The notes under the pieces were generated by a model. It was given only the letters and a program-made list of their open reading frames with translations, did no database searches and was not told the DNA's origin. From positions 2,480,001 through 2,544,000 of the forward strand of contig NZ_CP045995.1 in the NCBI RefSeq assembly GCF_016899425.1: a stretch of 64,000 nucleotides of DNA, in the 5' to 3' direction. This document shows positions 15,933-27,937 of the stretch, in pieces (the stretch's first letter is position 1; the number at the start of each line of letters is the position of its first letter). The position numbers were made by a program, and so were the translations under genes. The DNA comes from Burkholderia sp. MS389. Its GTDB lineage: Bacteria > Pseudomonadota > Gammaproteobacteria > Burkholderiales > Burkholderiaceae.

Positions 15933-18188
15933 ATGGCGAGTTTTCCATCCAGAACAATGACGGTGAATAGAACAACAGCGGCACGCGCACGTCGGCGGCG
16001 CGCGAAGGTCGGGCTCGGTGTCGGTCTCGGCGTCACGCTTTTCGCGGCGCAGGCCGCAGCGGCTCAGGGCGACACACCTGCGTCAGGCGCCGATGCAACC
16101 GGCAGCGCGACGCTGCCCGCGATCACGGTGAGCGGCGAGCGCGGCCACGCGTTGCGCGCGCGCGAAGCGTCGGTCGCGGGGCTCGACGACGCGCCGCTGC
16201 GCGACACGCCGGCGTCGGTGAACGTCATCACGCGCGCGCTGATCGACGATCAGCAGGCGAAGCGGCTGAGCGACGTGGTGCGCAACGATGCGTCGGTCGT
16301 CAACGACTATGCGCCGGTCGGCTATTTCGAGGGCTTCGCGATCCGTGGCTTTCCGGTCGATCTCGCGAGCGCGATCCGGATCGACGGGCTGACGGTGTCC
16401 GGCGAGCAGAACGTGCCGCTCGAGAACAAGGAGCGCGTCGAGATCCTGAAGGGGCTCGCGGGCATCGACAGCGGCGTCGTCGCGCCGGGCGGCGTGATCA
16501 ACTTCGTGACCAAGCGCTCCGCGAACGTCGCGAGCGTGACGGGCGGCGTCGACAGCCGCGGCTCGACGTCGGCGGCCGTCGATCTCGGCCGCCGCTTCGG
16601 CCCGGACAATCAGTTCGGGTTCCGGATCAATGCGGCGAAGGAGAACATGCACTCGTATATCGACGGCACGAACGGACGACGCACGTTCGGCTCGATCGCC
16701 GCCGACTGGGACATCAGCCCCCGCGCGAGCCTGCAGCTGAACGCCGAATTCCAGCAGTGGATCCAGCGTTCCGCACCCGGCTACCAGTTGCTCGGCGGCA
16801 CCGTCGTGCCGTCGGTGAAGACGACGTCGAAGGCGCTCGGCACGCAGCCGTGGGCGAAACCGGTGACGACAGATGCGCTGAACCTGAACGCGCGTTTCGA
16901 CTACCAGTTCAACGACGACTGGAAGGCATACATCGCCGCGGGTCGCAGCCGCACGATGATCGACGACAACAGCGCGTTCGCGTACGGCTGCTCGTACGCG
17001 GCGAGCTGCGCGGCCGGCGCGACGTCGCCGTTCTTCTTCGGCGCGAACGGCGACTACGACGTGTACGACTTCCGCAGCCCCGGCGAATACCGGCGCAACG
17101 ACGATCTGCGCGCGGTCGCGACCGGCAAGTTCGCGACGGGGCCGCTGCGGCACGAACTGACGCTCGGCGTGAGCGTGCAGCGCCGCGTCGTGCACATGGC
17201 CGACGCCGTGTACGACTATGTGGGCAGCGAGAATATCTACGGGCCGGACCTGACTTTCCCGCCGTCGCAGAATGCGCCGGGGTCGTCGTATCCGCGCCTC
17301 GATGCGTGGCAGTACGGCGTGTTCGGGCTCGACCGCATCAGCCTCGGCGAACACTGGCAGGTGCTCGCGGGCGGCAAGGAAGTGCTGCTGCGACAGCGCA
17401 GCTGGAGCAGCCTCGACGGCGAGACGACGCATACCGACCGTTCGGTGTTCCTGCCGCAAGTCGCGCTCGTCTACAAGCCGGTGAACGTGCTGTCGCTGTA
17501 CGCGTCGTACAGCAAGGCGCTGTCGCTCGGCGACCAGGCGCCGGTGCGCGCGACCAACGCGTATGCGTTCCTGCCGCCCGTCGAATCGCACCAGATCGAG
17601 GTCGGCGCGAAATACGACTGGTTCGACCGGTTGAGCCTCACGGCCGCCGTGTTCTCGATCAGCAAGCCGTTCCAGTTCGCCGACCCTGACGCGTCGGGCA
17701 CGTCGTACACGTTCGTGCAGCGCGGCACGCAGCGGCACCAGGGGATCGAACTCGGCGCGGCCGGGCGCGTGACCGAGCGATTGGGGCTCACGGCCAGCGT
17801 CGCGGCGATTCGCGCCCGGGCCTACGATTCGGGGTCGCCCGCCTACGAAGGGCACCAGATCATCAACGTGCCCGCGCTGCGCGCGTCGCTGTATGCGGAC
17901 TACGCGGTGCCGGGCGTCGCGGGCCTGAACGTGCTCGGCGGTGTGGAATACAGCGCGGCGCGCAACGCGAACGAGGAAGGCACAGCGCGCGTGCCGTCGT
18001 GGTTCGTGTTCAATCTCGGCGCGCGTTATACGACGAAGATCGGCGGCCATCGTACGGTGTTGCGCGTGTCGGTGGACAATCTGTTCAACAAGTTCTACTG
18101 GCGCGACGCAGGCGAGCAGCAAGGCGATGCATACCTGTTCCCGGGTGCGCCGCGCACCGCGCGCATATCGTTGACCTATGATTTCTGA
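15933..18188 (+). CDS. TonB-dependent outer-membrane receptor
   Basis: A protein of about 751 residues. It has a basic N-terminus, a hydrophobic signal segment ending AAQAAAAQG, then LPAITVSGE (TonB-box-like), a plug domain (TPASVNVITRALIDDQQAKR, VEILKGLAGIDSG) and a 22-strand barrel ending ARISLTYDF with terminal Phe. The family label is siderophore receptor, but the downstream pnuC and kinase genes argue for a vitamin-like or nucleoside-like ligand taken up with TonB energy. ATG 15957 is an alternative start; 15933 has ACAGG at good spacing. The 59-base gap to pnuC supports an operon. Confidence 0.9.
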   Translation: MASFPSRTMTVNRTTAARARRRRAKVGLGVGLGVTLFAAQAAAAQGDTPASGADATGSATLPAITVSGERGHALRAREASVAGLDDAPLRDTPASVNVITRALIDDQQAKRLSDVVRNDASVVNDYAPVGYFEGFAIRGFPVDLASAIRIDGLTVSGEQNVPLENKERVEILKGLAGIDSGVVAPGGVINFVTKRSANVASVTGGVDSRGSTSAAVDLGRRFGPDNQFGFRINAAKENMHSYIDGTNGRRTFGSIAADWDISPRASLQLNAEFQQWIQRSAPGYQLLGGTVVPSVKTTSKALGTQPWAKPVTTDALNLNARFDYQFNDDWKAYIAAGRSRTMIDDNSAFAYGCSYAASCAAGATSPFFFGANGDYDVYDFRSPGEYRRNDDLRAVATGKFATGPLRHELTLGVSVQRRVVHMADAVYDYVGSENIYGPDLTFPPSQNAPGSSYPRLDAWQYGVFGLDRISLGEHWQVLAGGKEVLLRQRSWSSLDGETTHTDRSVFLPQVALVYKPVNVLSLYASYSKALSLGDQAPVRATNAYAFLPPVESHQIEVGAKYDWFDRLSLTAAVFSISKPFQFADPDASGTSYTFVQRGTQRHQGIELGAAGRVTERLGLTASVAAIRARAYDSGSPAYEGHQIINVPALRASLYADYAVPGVAGLNVLGGVEYSAARNANEEGTARVPSWFVFNLGARYTTKIGGHRTVLRVSVDNLFNKFYWRDAGEQQGDAYLFPGAPRTARISLTYDF

Positions 18189-18247
18189 CCGACCGGAACC
18201 GGCCGCGTGACGCGCGGCCCCGGCAGCCCACCAGGAGAGCACAGACG

Positions 18248-18880
18248 ATGTCCCCCCTCGAAATCGCCGGCGTGATCGTCAGCGCGCTCGCGATCTGGCT
18301 GACCGCGAAGCGGCGCATGCTGTGCTGGCCGGTCGGCCTCGCGTCGGTCGCGCTGTACGGCTGGATCTTCTTCGATGCGAAGCTGTACTCGGACATGCTG
18401 CTGCAGGGCGCGTTCGCGGTGCTGCAGGTGTACGGCTGGCAGCGCTGGCTCGCGCAGCGCGCGAGCGAGGCCGGCGGCGAGGCGGCGCCTGCCGGCGACG
18501 TCGCGCCTGTCACCGGCGTGCGGCCACTCACGATGCTGCCCGACCTGATCGCGGCGGTCATCGGCAGCGCGCTGCTCGGCGGGATGATGGCGCGCTGGAC
18601 CGATGCGGCGCTGCCGTTCGTCGATGCGTCGCTGACCGCGTTCAGCCTCGTCGCGCAATACTGGACCGCACGGCGTTACATCGCGTCGTGGGGGCTGTGG
18701 ATCGTCGTGAACGTGGTGTACGTCGGGATGTTCGTGTTCAAGGAACTGTATCTGACGGCCGGCCTGTATGCGCTGTTCATCGGGCTGGCCGTCGTCGGCT
18801 GGCGCGACTGGAGCCGGACGGCCGCCGCGTTGCGGGCAGCATCGGGCGGCCCGCTCGCGTCGGGCGGCGGCACACGCTGA
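18248..18880 (+). CDS. pnuC: PnuC-family vitamin transporter
   Basis: An inner-membrane protein of 210 residues with about seven spans. VYGWQRW and the surrounding aromatic positions fit the family's W-x-x-W substrate motif, and LCWPVGLASVALYGWIFF matches the first spans. PnuC moves nicotinamide riboside; relatives carry thiamine (PnuT) or riboflavin (PnuX) by facilitated diffusion, driven by intracellular phosphorylation. GGAGAGCACAG precedes the ATG. Flanked by an outer-membrane receptor and a kinase-fold protein, it makes a full route from outside to phosphorylated product. Which vitamin is carried is not decided by sequence. Confidence 0.85.
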   Translation: MSPLEIAGVIVSALAIWLTAKRRMLCWPVGLASVALYGWIFFDAKLYSDMLLQGAFAVLQVYGWQRWLAQRASEAGGEAAPAGDVAPVTGVRPLTMLPDLIAAVIGSALLGGMMARWTDAALPFVDASLTAFSLVAQYWTARRYIASWGLWIVVNVVYVGMFVFKELYLTAGLYALFIGLAVVGWRDWSRTAAALRAASGGPLASGGGTR

Positions 18881-18912
18881 TTCACGGATTCAACCACGGA
18901 GCAACGCCGTTC

Positions 18913-20103
18913 ATGTCATTCCCCCTCGAGCCGGACGGCCCCCTGTCGCGCGACGTCGCGCCGCCGCAATTCGGCGTGGACGGCGAGCAAGCCGAACGCG
19001 ACTGGCCGCTGATCACGCACGACGAAGTGGCGGCCGTGCTCGCGCGGATCGACGGCGTGGGCGAGCCGGTGCGGCTGACGTGGCACAGCCCGCGGCAGTT
19101 CGCGGCAGCGGTGCTCGTGCGGATGGCGGACGGCCGCGGGTTGTTCGTCAAGCGACATCACGCAAGCCTGCGCGATGTCGAGGGGCTCGAGGAAGAGCAT
19201 CGTTTCGTCGCGCATCTGCGCGAACGCGGGATGCCGGTGGTGGACGTGCTGGCCGATCGTCACGGTGCGACCGCGTTTGCATCCGACGAGTGGACGTACG
19301 AGGTGCATGTGCTCGCGCCCGGTGTCGATCCGTATCGCGGCGTGATGTCGTGGCAGCCGTTCACGCATCCGTCGCATGCGTACGCGGCCGGCCGCGCGCT
19401 GGCCGAACTGCATCGCGCGGCGGCCGGCTACGATGCGCCCGCGCGGCCGGTGCGGACGCTGCTGTCGAGTTTTCGCGTGCTGTCGTCCGCCGATCTGGCG
19501 GGTGCGCTCGAACGCTGGATCGATGCGCAGCCGTTGCTCGTGCGCGCGCTCGGCTCGCGTGACTGGCGCGGCGATGTGGCCGACGCGATCGGGCCGTATC
19601 ACGCGCGCCTCGTGCCGTTGCTGCCCACGTTGACGCCGCTGTGGACGCACGGCGACTGGCATGCGTCGAACCTGCTGTGGACCGATGCGGGGCCTGGTGC
19701 GCAGGTGCGGACGGTGCTCGATTTCGGCTTGTCGGACCGCACTTGCGCGGTGATGGACGTCGCGCTGGCGATCGAGCGCAATACGGTCGACTGGATGGCG
19801 CCGGCCGATGCGCGGCGCGTGGAATACGACCAGATCGACGCGCTGCTCGACGGCTACGAATCGCTCGAACCGCTGAGCGATGATGCGTATGCGGCGCTGG
19901 TCGCGCTGCTGCCGATCGTGCATACGGAGTTCGCGCTGTCGGAGGTTGCGTATTTCGGCTGCATCATCGATGCGCCGGGGATCGTCGATATCGCGTACGA
20001 CAGTTACCTGATCGGGCATGCTCGCTGGTTCGGCGAACGCGACGGGCGGCAACTGCTCGACTGGCTCGTGCAGCGGCGGCGGGGGAAGCAAGGGCGCGTT
20101 TGA
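18913..20103 (+). CDS. APH/choline-kinase-fold small-molecule kinase
   Basis: A protein of 396 residues. HGDWHASNLLW is the Brenner catalytic loop and LDFGLSD the Mg-binding DFG of the aminoglycoside-phosphotransferase superfamily; FVKRHHA in the N-lobe holds the ATP-contact Lys. The superfamily includes thiamine kinase, methylthioribose kinase and choline kinase as well as antibiotic kinases. Because it starts 32 bases after pnuC, the simplest reading is a kinase that traps the imported vitamin by phosphorylation. Antibiotic resistance is not suggested by context. Its substrate is an inference. Confidence 0.75.
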   Translation: MSFPLEPDGPLSRDVAPPQFGVDGEQAERDWPLITHDEVAAVLARIDGVGEPVRLTWHSPRQFAAAVLVRMADGRGLFVKRHHASLRDVEGLEEEHRFVAHLRERGMPVVDVLADRHGATAFASDEWTYEVHVLAPGVDPYRGVMSWQPFTHPSHAYAAGRALAELHRAAAGYDAPARPVRTLLSSFRVLSSADLAGALERWIDAQPLLVRALGSRDWRGDVADAIGPYHARLVPLLPTLTPLWTHGDWHASNLLWTDAGPGAQVRTVLDFGLSDRTCAVMDVALAIERNTVDWMAPADARRVEYDQIDALLDGYESLEPLSDDAYAALVALLPIVHTEFALSEVAYFGCIIDAPGIVDIAYDSYLIGHARWFGERDGRQLLDWLVQRRRGKQGRV

Positions 20104-20266
20104 TTTTCGAGAATACGCGGATAGTTTCCCGGGTTCGGCGATTGACATATCGTTCGAATCGAACATCGAACTCTCGTCCGGATGGATTCGATGGACCGTC
20201 GCGCGCGAGCGTTGGAGGTACACGGGTCAACGCAAGCGCGGCGGCGGTAAATGAGCCGACTTCATG

Positions 20267-20716
20267 TCAATGGCCGGTACAGCAGTTGTCGAGGCAGCCG
20301 GGGCTCACTTGAATGGTGACCTCACGGGTTTCCGACGTCGATCCGGCTGCACTGTTGGCTGGATAAATTTGCGTTTTTATCTGAAACGGTGCGTTTATCA
20401 GCCCGTCGTCGATGACGACTTTCGCCGTCGCGGAAGCGCGCATCGTTGCAAGTCGTTCCGGATCGGCCTCAATCTTGGAAGCGCTCCCAATTATAGTGAT
20501 CCAGTTTTGTATTGGATAATCGGAATTCATTGCCGAAACCCATCGTCCAATTCGTATTTGCTCGGATTCGGAGATCTCGTGGCTGTTGTGGGGGAAGGCT
20601 ACGAAAAATTGCTGTGACGGCAGATTTTGTGACCCCTGACATTCCGCCGCAGAGCTTGCCGGGAAAAGGAGCGACGCTGCGATATTTACGGTTAGTGAAG
20701 TAATAAAAATTCTCAT
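20267..20716 (-). CDS. Exported OmpA-like domain protein in an AT-rich islet
   Basis: A protein of 149 residues starting MRIFITSLTVNIAASLLF, a Sec signal cut near SSAAE. The mature part, with EISESEQIRIGRWVSAM, ITIIGSASKIEADPERLATM and RASATAKVVI, follows the OmpA peptidoglycan-binding domain pattern (G.A...E..P..LA..RA.AV). Three Cys close to the C-terminus (GCLDNCC) and one at the mature start may form disulfides. The start is fixed by ATGA overlap with the upstream 26-codon frame. Codon use is more AT-rich than in the neighbours, suggesting acquired DNA. A periplasmic wall-binding or immunity-like role is possible but not shown. Confidence 0.65.
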   Translation of the reverse strand: MRIFITSLTVNIAASLLFPASSAAECQGSQNLPSQQFFVAFPHNSHEISESEQIRIGRWVSAMNSDYPIQNWITIIGSASKIEADPERLATMRASATAKVVIDDGLINAPFQIKTQIYPANSAAGSTSETREVTIQVSPGCLDNCCTGH

Positions 20717-20793
20717 GGGGAGTGAACGAGAAACCATTCTTTGTCTTCGTCAGCGTCAAAGTCATACTTGTCGTGATCGAAGAGGTTTTTCAT
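20713..20793 (-). CDS. 26-residue acidic peptide, coupled to the OmpA-like gene
   Basis: MKNLFDHDKYDFDADEDKEW followed by FLVHSP: strongly acidic, no hydrophobic span. Its TGA overlaps the ATG of the OmpA-like gene (ATGA), which supports real translation, since ribosomes would pass directly to the next gene. No clear Shine-Dalgarno precedes it. It may be a leader peptide or the relic of a longer gene. Function unknown. Confidence 0.45.
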   Translation of the reverse strand: MKNLFDHDKYDFDADEDKEWFLVHSP

Positions 20794-20820
20794 TGATTCA
20801 AAGTCTCGATTCGTAGGTTT

Positions 20821-20895
20821 TCAAGGAGGCAGCACGACCTTGAGGTCATAAAGCAGCATGATTTCGTTCGTGTTGCCGGGACCTTGAACAGTCAT
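20821..20895 (-). CDS. 24-residue peptide at the head of the AT-rich islet
   Basis: MTVQGPGNTNEIMLLYDLKV followed by VLPP, in frame after an in-frame TAG 14 bases upstream. It lies 27 bases before the acidic peptide gene on the same strand. AAAAG only weakly resembles a ribosome site. It could be the first gene of a small operon or a decayed gene end. Reported because it is on the same strand and shares the islet's AT-rich composition. Confidence 0.3.
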   Translation of the reverse strand: MTVQGPGNTNEIMLLYDLKVVLPP

Positions 20896-20916
20896 CTTTT
20901 CGAGCGAATACGTCTA

Positions 20917-20930
20917 TAGAACTAGTTCTA
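20917..20930. promoter_or_regulatory. Perfect 14-bp palindrome TAGAACTAGTTCTA
   Basis: The palindrome lies 21 bases upstream of the 24-codon frame (minus strand) and is followed at 20939-20955 by a second inverted repeat, AGCATA / TATGCT. Both are in the most AT-rich part of the window. The position fits an operator for the islet genes. Confidence 0.4.
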
Positions 20931-21011
20931 AATTTCGAAGCATATTTTTTATGCTGACGTGACCATCCGAGCGGATATGCACGCCGGTTCGGCGAATACA
21001 CCGCGCCCAAC

Positions 21012-21044
21012 ATGACGGAAATATCATCTTCGCCTCATGTTCGC
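21012..21044 (+). promoter_or_regulatory. Phased TGACG/TCAT/TCAT motif upstream of czcC (site C)
   Basis: TGACGGAA starts at 21013, TCATCTTCGC at 21024 and TCATGTTCGC at 21035, so the three half-sites begin exactly 11 bases apart. OmpR/PhoB-type response regulators bind direct repeats with this spacing. Three further copies with the same register occur near 29.9, 30.4 and 30.6 kb. The linked response regulator at 27254 is the obvious candidate binder. Confidence 0.6.
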
Positions 21045-21095
21045 ACTGCGGCCGGTCCGTAGCATCGGTCGCGAACCGTTACCGCAGAACCGAAC

Positions 21096-22406
21096 ATGCT
21101 CAAGCTCAACCTCGCCGCGGCCATCGTCTTTGCGATGGCCGCGACGGCTCATGCGCAGCCCGCGCTGTCGCCGGCTCCGGCTGCCGCCGCCGCGCCGATC
21201 GGCGCACCGCCATCCGACGCACTTCCAGCATCGTCACTGACGCTATCCGAGGCGCTCGCGGCCGCGGCGCAAAACAATCCGGCGCTGCGCGGCGCGCGCG
21301 CGGACGTCGATGCATCGGCCGGCGCACTGATGCAGGCCGGCGCGCGCCCCAATCCCGAAATCTCGTTCCTGCAGGAAGGTTTCAGCCGCGCGGAACGCAC
21401 GTCGACCGCATTGATCAACCAGACCATCGAACTGGGCGGCAAGCGCCGCGCGCGGCTCGACGTCGCATCGTATGGCCGCGAGGCGGCCAACGCATCGCTC
21501 GACGACCAGGGCGCGGCCGTGCGCGCCGATGTGATCGCCGCGTTCTACGGGCTGCTCGCCGCCCAGCGCCAGCTTCAGGTGACCGAGGAGTCGGCCGCGA
21601 TCGCCGCGCGCTCCGCGGAGCTTGCAGGACGCCGCGCGCAGGCCGGCAAGGTGTCGCCCGTCGAGGCGACCAAGGCGCAGGTGGCGGCGACCGGCGTGCA
21701 GATCGAAGTCGTGACCGCGCGCGGCCGTGTCGACGTCGCGCGCGAAAAGCTGAACGCGGTGATGGGCGAAGCGCGCAACGACCGACTCGCGGCGCGCGGC
21801 GACCTGGAAACCGTGCCGCCGGTCGAGCCGCTGTCCGCGCTGACCGCGCAGCTCGACGATGCTCCGCTCGCGCGGGTCGCGCGCGCCGAAATGCTGCGCT
21901 CGAACGCGGCCGTGTCGCTGGAGCGTGCGCGGCGCATGCCGGACGTGACGGTCAGCGTGGGCGTGAAGCGCGTGACCACGGGCGGCGTGCCTGACAACCA
22001 GGCGGTGGTCGGCGTGTCGATCCCGATCCCGCTGTTCGACACGAACAAGGGTGCGTTGCTCGAGGCGACGCACAAGGCCACGCGCGCGAACGCCGATCTC
22101 GATCGCGAACGCACGCGCTTGCGGCTGGAGCTGACGCAGGCATACGCGAATTTCGAGGCCGCCGAACAGGAAGCGCAGCGGCTGAAGTCCGACATCCTGC
22201 CGGCCGCGCGTCTCGCGCTCGATGCGATGTCGCGCGGCTACGAACTCGGGAAGTTCGACTTCCTCGACGTGCTCGACGCGCAGCGCACGCTGTTCCAGGG
22301 TCAGTCGCAATACGTGCGTGCGCTCGCCGACGCCCATGCAGCCCGCGCCGACATCGGCCGGCTCGTCGGCACGCCGCTCGCATCGCTTGCACCGGTCGCG
22401 CAATAG
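21096..22406 (+). CDS. czcC: Outer-membrane factor of heavy-metal efflux pump (CzcC-like)
   Basis: A protein of 436 residues. It has a signal peptide (cut near AHAQP) and two TolC-type repeats with long coiled helices (SLTLSEALAAAAQNNPALRG and later ARLALDAMSRGYELGKFDFL). It forms the trimeric exit duct of a tripartite RND pump. YELGKFDFLDVLDAQRT is the typical end of the second repeat in CzcC-type members. It is the first gene of the czcCBA, regulator and sensor operon, with 34 bases to czcB. A phased regulatory motif sits 52 bases upstream of the start. Confidence 0.88.
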   Translation: MLKLNLAAAIVFAMAATAHAQPALSPAPAAAAAPIGAPPSDALPASSLTLSEALAAAAQNNPALRGARADVDASAGALMQAGARPNPEISFLQEGFSRAERTSTALINQTIELGGKRRARLDVASYGREAANASLDDQGAAVRADVIAAFYGLLAAQRQLQVTEESAAIAARSAELAGRRAQAGKVSPVEATKAQVAATGVQIEVVTARGRVDVAREKLNAVMGEARNDRLAARGDLETVPPVEPLSALTAQLDDAPLARVARAEMLRSNAAVSLERARRMPDVTVSVGVKRVTTGGVPDNQAVVGVSIPIPLFDTNKGALLEATHKATRANADLDRERTRLRLELTQAYANFEAAEQEAQRLKSDILPAARLALDAMSRGYELGKFDFLDVLDAQRTLFQGQSQYVRALADAHAARADIGRLVGTPLASLAPVAQ

Positions 22407-22440
22407 CGCAACGGACGCCTCTTTTACCTGAAGGATCACC

Positions 22441-23913
22441 ATGTCACGCAACAGAATCCTGATCATCGCGGCGGTCGTGCTCGGCAGTGCCGGGATCGTC
22501 ATCGGCGCACTCGGCGTCACGCGCAACGGCGGCGGCAACGGCGCGTCCGCATCGGCGGCTGCCGCCGCCTCGTCCGCCGAAGCCGCCGGCGAGCGCGGCG
22601 GCGTCGTGCTCAAGCGCGGCAGGCTGTCCGTCGAAATCGTGATGACGGAGAAGCCCGGCGATGCGCGCCTCATCGTCTATCCGTTCGTCGACGGCAAGCC
22701 GGCCGACAAGGGCGTCACCGTGTCCGGCACGCTGGTTCGCTACGACCGCACGCACGAACCATTGCGTTTCGACGCGGCCGGCCAGAAGTTCGTGTCCGCG
22801 CAGTCGATCGGCAAGCCGCACGTGTTCGACGCGACGATCGACGTGAAGGCGGGCAATGAAGCCGCGTCGTTCCCGTTCGCCCGCGCCGACGGCGCGATCG
22901 CGCTGACCGACGCGCAGCTGGCGACCTCGAAGATCGCGCTGGCGAAGGCCGGCCCCGCGCAGATCGCGACGCCGTTCCAGCTCCCCGGCGAGATCAAGTT
23001 CAACGAGGATCGCACCGCGCACGTGGTGCCGCGCGTGGCCGGCATCGTCGAGCAGGTATCGGTGTCGCTCGGGCAGAACGTTGCGAAGGGGCAGGTGCTG
23101 GCCGTGATCGCGAGCACCGATCTCGCCGACCGGCGCAGCGAGCTGCTGACGGCCGAGCGTCGGCTGTCGGGCGCCCGCGCGACCTACGAGCGCGAACGCA
23201 CGCTGTGGCAGGAGCGCATCTCGGCCGAGCAGGACTACCAGCAGGCGCAGGTGCAGTTGCGTGAAGCCGAGATCGCCGTGCAGAACGCGCGGCAGAAGCT
23301 CGCCGCGCTGAATGCGCCGGTCGGCGGGGGCGCGCTGAATCGCTACGAACTGCGCGCGCCGTTCGCGGGCACGATCGTCGAGAAGCACGCGACGCCGGGC
23401 GAAGCGATCGCCGCCGACGCCAGCATGTTCGTGATCTCCGACCTGTCGACGGTATGGGCCGAGATGGCCGTGCCGGCGCAGCGGTTGAACGATGTGCGGG
23501 TCGGTCGCGATGCAACGGTCATCGCGACCGCGTTCGAATCGCGTTCGAGCGGCCCGATCGCGTACGTGGGTTCGCTGCTCGGCGAGCAGACGCGCACCGC
23601 GCCGGCGCGCGTCGTGCTGCCGAACCCCGACCGCGTGTGGCGCCCGGGGATGTTCGTGAACGTGTCGGTCGACGCGGGCACGCAACGCGTGCTGCTCGCG
23701 GTCGCGAGCGACGCGCTGCAGGACGTCGATGGTGCGCCGTCGGTGTTCGTGCGCTCGCCGAAGGGCTTCGTCGCGCAGGCCGTCGAAACGGGGCGGCGCG
23801 ACGAACGCGCGACCGAAGTGCTGAAGGGACTCAAGCCCGGCCAGGAATACGCGGCGTCGAACAGCTTCGTGCTGAAGGCAGAGCTCGGCAAGGGGAGCGC
23901 GGAACATGAATGA
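22441..23913 (+). CDS. czcB: Periplasmic adaptor of heavy-metal efflux pump (CzcB-like)
   Basis: A protein of 490 residues. There is an N-terminal hydrophobic anchor (RILIIAAVVLGSAGIVIGAL), a family-specific N-domain, then the split lipoyl/barrel-sandwich around a coiled-coil hairpin (residues 230-290) and beta-barrel and membrane-proximal domains. PGEIKFNEDRTAHVVPRVAG and GTIVEKHATPGE are conserved lipoyl halves. It bridges CzcC and CzcA and may hand over metal ions. There is no His-rich tail as in some CzcB proteins. ATG is preceded by GAAGGATCACC. Confidence 0.88.
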   Translation: MSRNRILIIAAVVLGSAGIVIGALGVTRNGGGNGASASAAAAASSAEAAGERGGVVLKRGRLSVEIVMTEKPGDARLIVYPFVDGKPADKGVTVSGTLVRYDRTHEPLRFDAAGQKFVSAQSIGKPHVFDATIDVKAGNEAASFPFARADGAIALTDAQLATSKIALAKAGPAQIATPFQLPGEIKFNEDRTAHVVPRVAGIVEQVSVSLGQNVAKGQVLAVIASTDLADRRSELLTAERRLSGARATYERERTLWQERISAEQDYQQAQVQLREAEIAVQNARQKLAALNAPVGGGALNRYELRAPFAGTIVEKHATPGEAIAADASMFVISDLSTVWAEMAVPAQRLNDVRVGRDATVIATAFESRSSGPIAYVGSLLGEQTRTAPARVVLPNPDRVWRPGMFVNVSVDAGTQRVLLAVASDALQDVDGAPSVFVRSPKGFVAQAVETGRRDERATEVLKGLKPGQEYAASNSFVLKAELGKGSAEHE

Positions 23914-23984
23914 ACAGCAATACGCATGCGCCGTGGCGCGACTGGCGGCCCGCCATGCGGCCCGCTTTCCAATCGGCCGGGTGA

Positions 23985-27253
<3,269 letters not shown>

Positions 27254-27254
<1 letters not shown>

Positions 27255-27937
27255 TGCGAATTCTGATTGTCGAGGATGAACCGAAGACGGGCGCGTATCT
27301 GCGCAAGGGGCTGACCGAGGCCGGCTACGTCGTCGACTGGGTCGAGGACGGCATCACGGGCCAGCACCAGGCCGAAACCGAGGAGTACGACCTGCTCGTG
27401 CTCGACGTGATGCTGCCCGGGCAGGACGGCTGGACGCTGCTGCAGAACCTGCGGCGCAGCAAGTCGACACCCGTGCTGTTCCTCACCGCGCGCGACGACG
27501 TCGGCGATCGCGTGAAGGGGCTCGAGCTCGGCGCCGACGACTATCTCGCGAAGCCGTTCGACTTCGTCGAGCTGACCGCGCGCATCAAGTCGATCCTGCG
27601 GCGCGGCCAGCCGCGCGATTCGAACACGCTTCGTGTGGCCGATCTCGAACTCGACCTGACGCGCCGCAAGGCCACGCGGCAGGGCGACACGATCCTGCTG
27701 ACCGCGAAGGAGTTCGCGCTGCTGTGGCTGCTGATGCGCCGCGAAGGCGAGATCCTGCCGCGCGCGACGATCGCGTCGCAGGTGTGGGACATGAACTTCA
27801 ACAGCGACACGAACGTCGTCGATTCGGCGATCCGGCGTCTGCGCTCGAAGATCGACGACGCGTACGAACCGAAGCTGATCCACACGGTGCGCGGGATGGG
27901 CTACGTGCTCGAAGCGCGCGGCGGCGCGGCCGCATGA
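27254..27937 (+). CDS. irlR: OmpR-family response regulator of the metal-efflux operon
   Basis: A protein of 227 residues. The receiver domain has acidic pocket D8/E9, phospho-acceptor Asp51 ([12 protein letters not shown]), Thr and Lys (FLTAR, AKPF). The winged-helix DNA-binding domain covers 130-225 ([29 protein letters not shown]). It closely follows the IrlR/CzcR/CopR metal-response group known in Burkholderia. I prefer the ATG overlapping the czcA stop over a GTG one codon upstream. Its probable targets are the 11-bp-phased motifs before czcC and around the small exported proteins downstream. Confidence 0.85.

Noticed and set aside
20152-20164. GTTCGA-A-TCGAAC palindrome downstream of the kinase gene
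   Set aside because: Short, and it lies between two gene ends; I could not tie it to a promoter.
20469-20765. 98-codon minus-strand frame overlapping the OmpA-like gene
   Set aside because: It overlaps the OmpA-like gene in another frame and lacks a signal peptide and family match; the overlapping frames with ATGA coupling are better supported.
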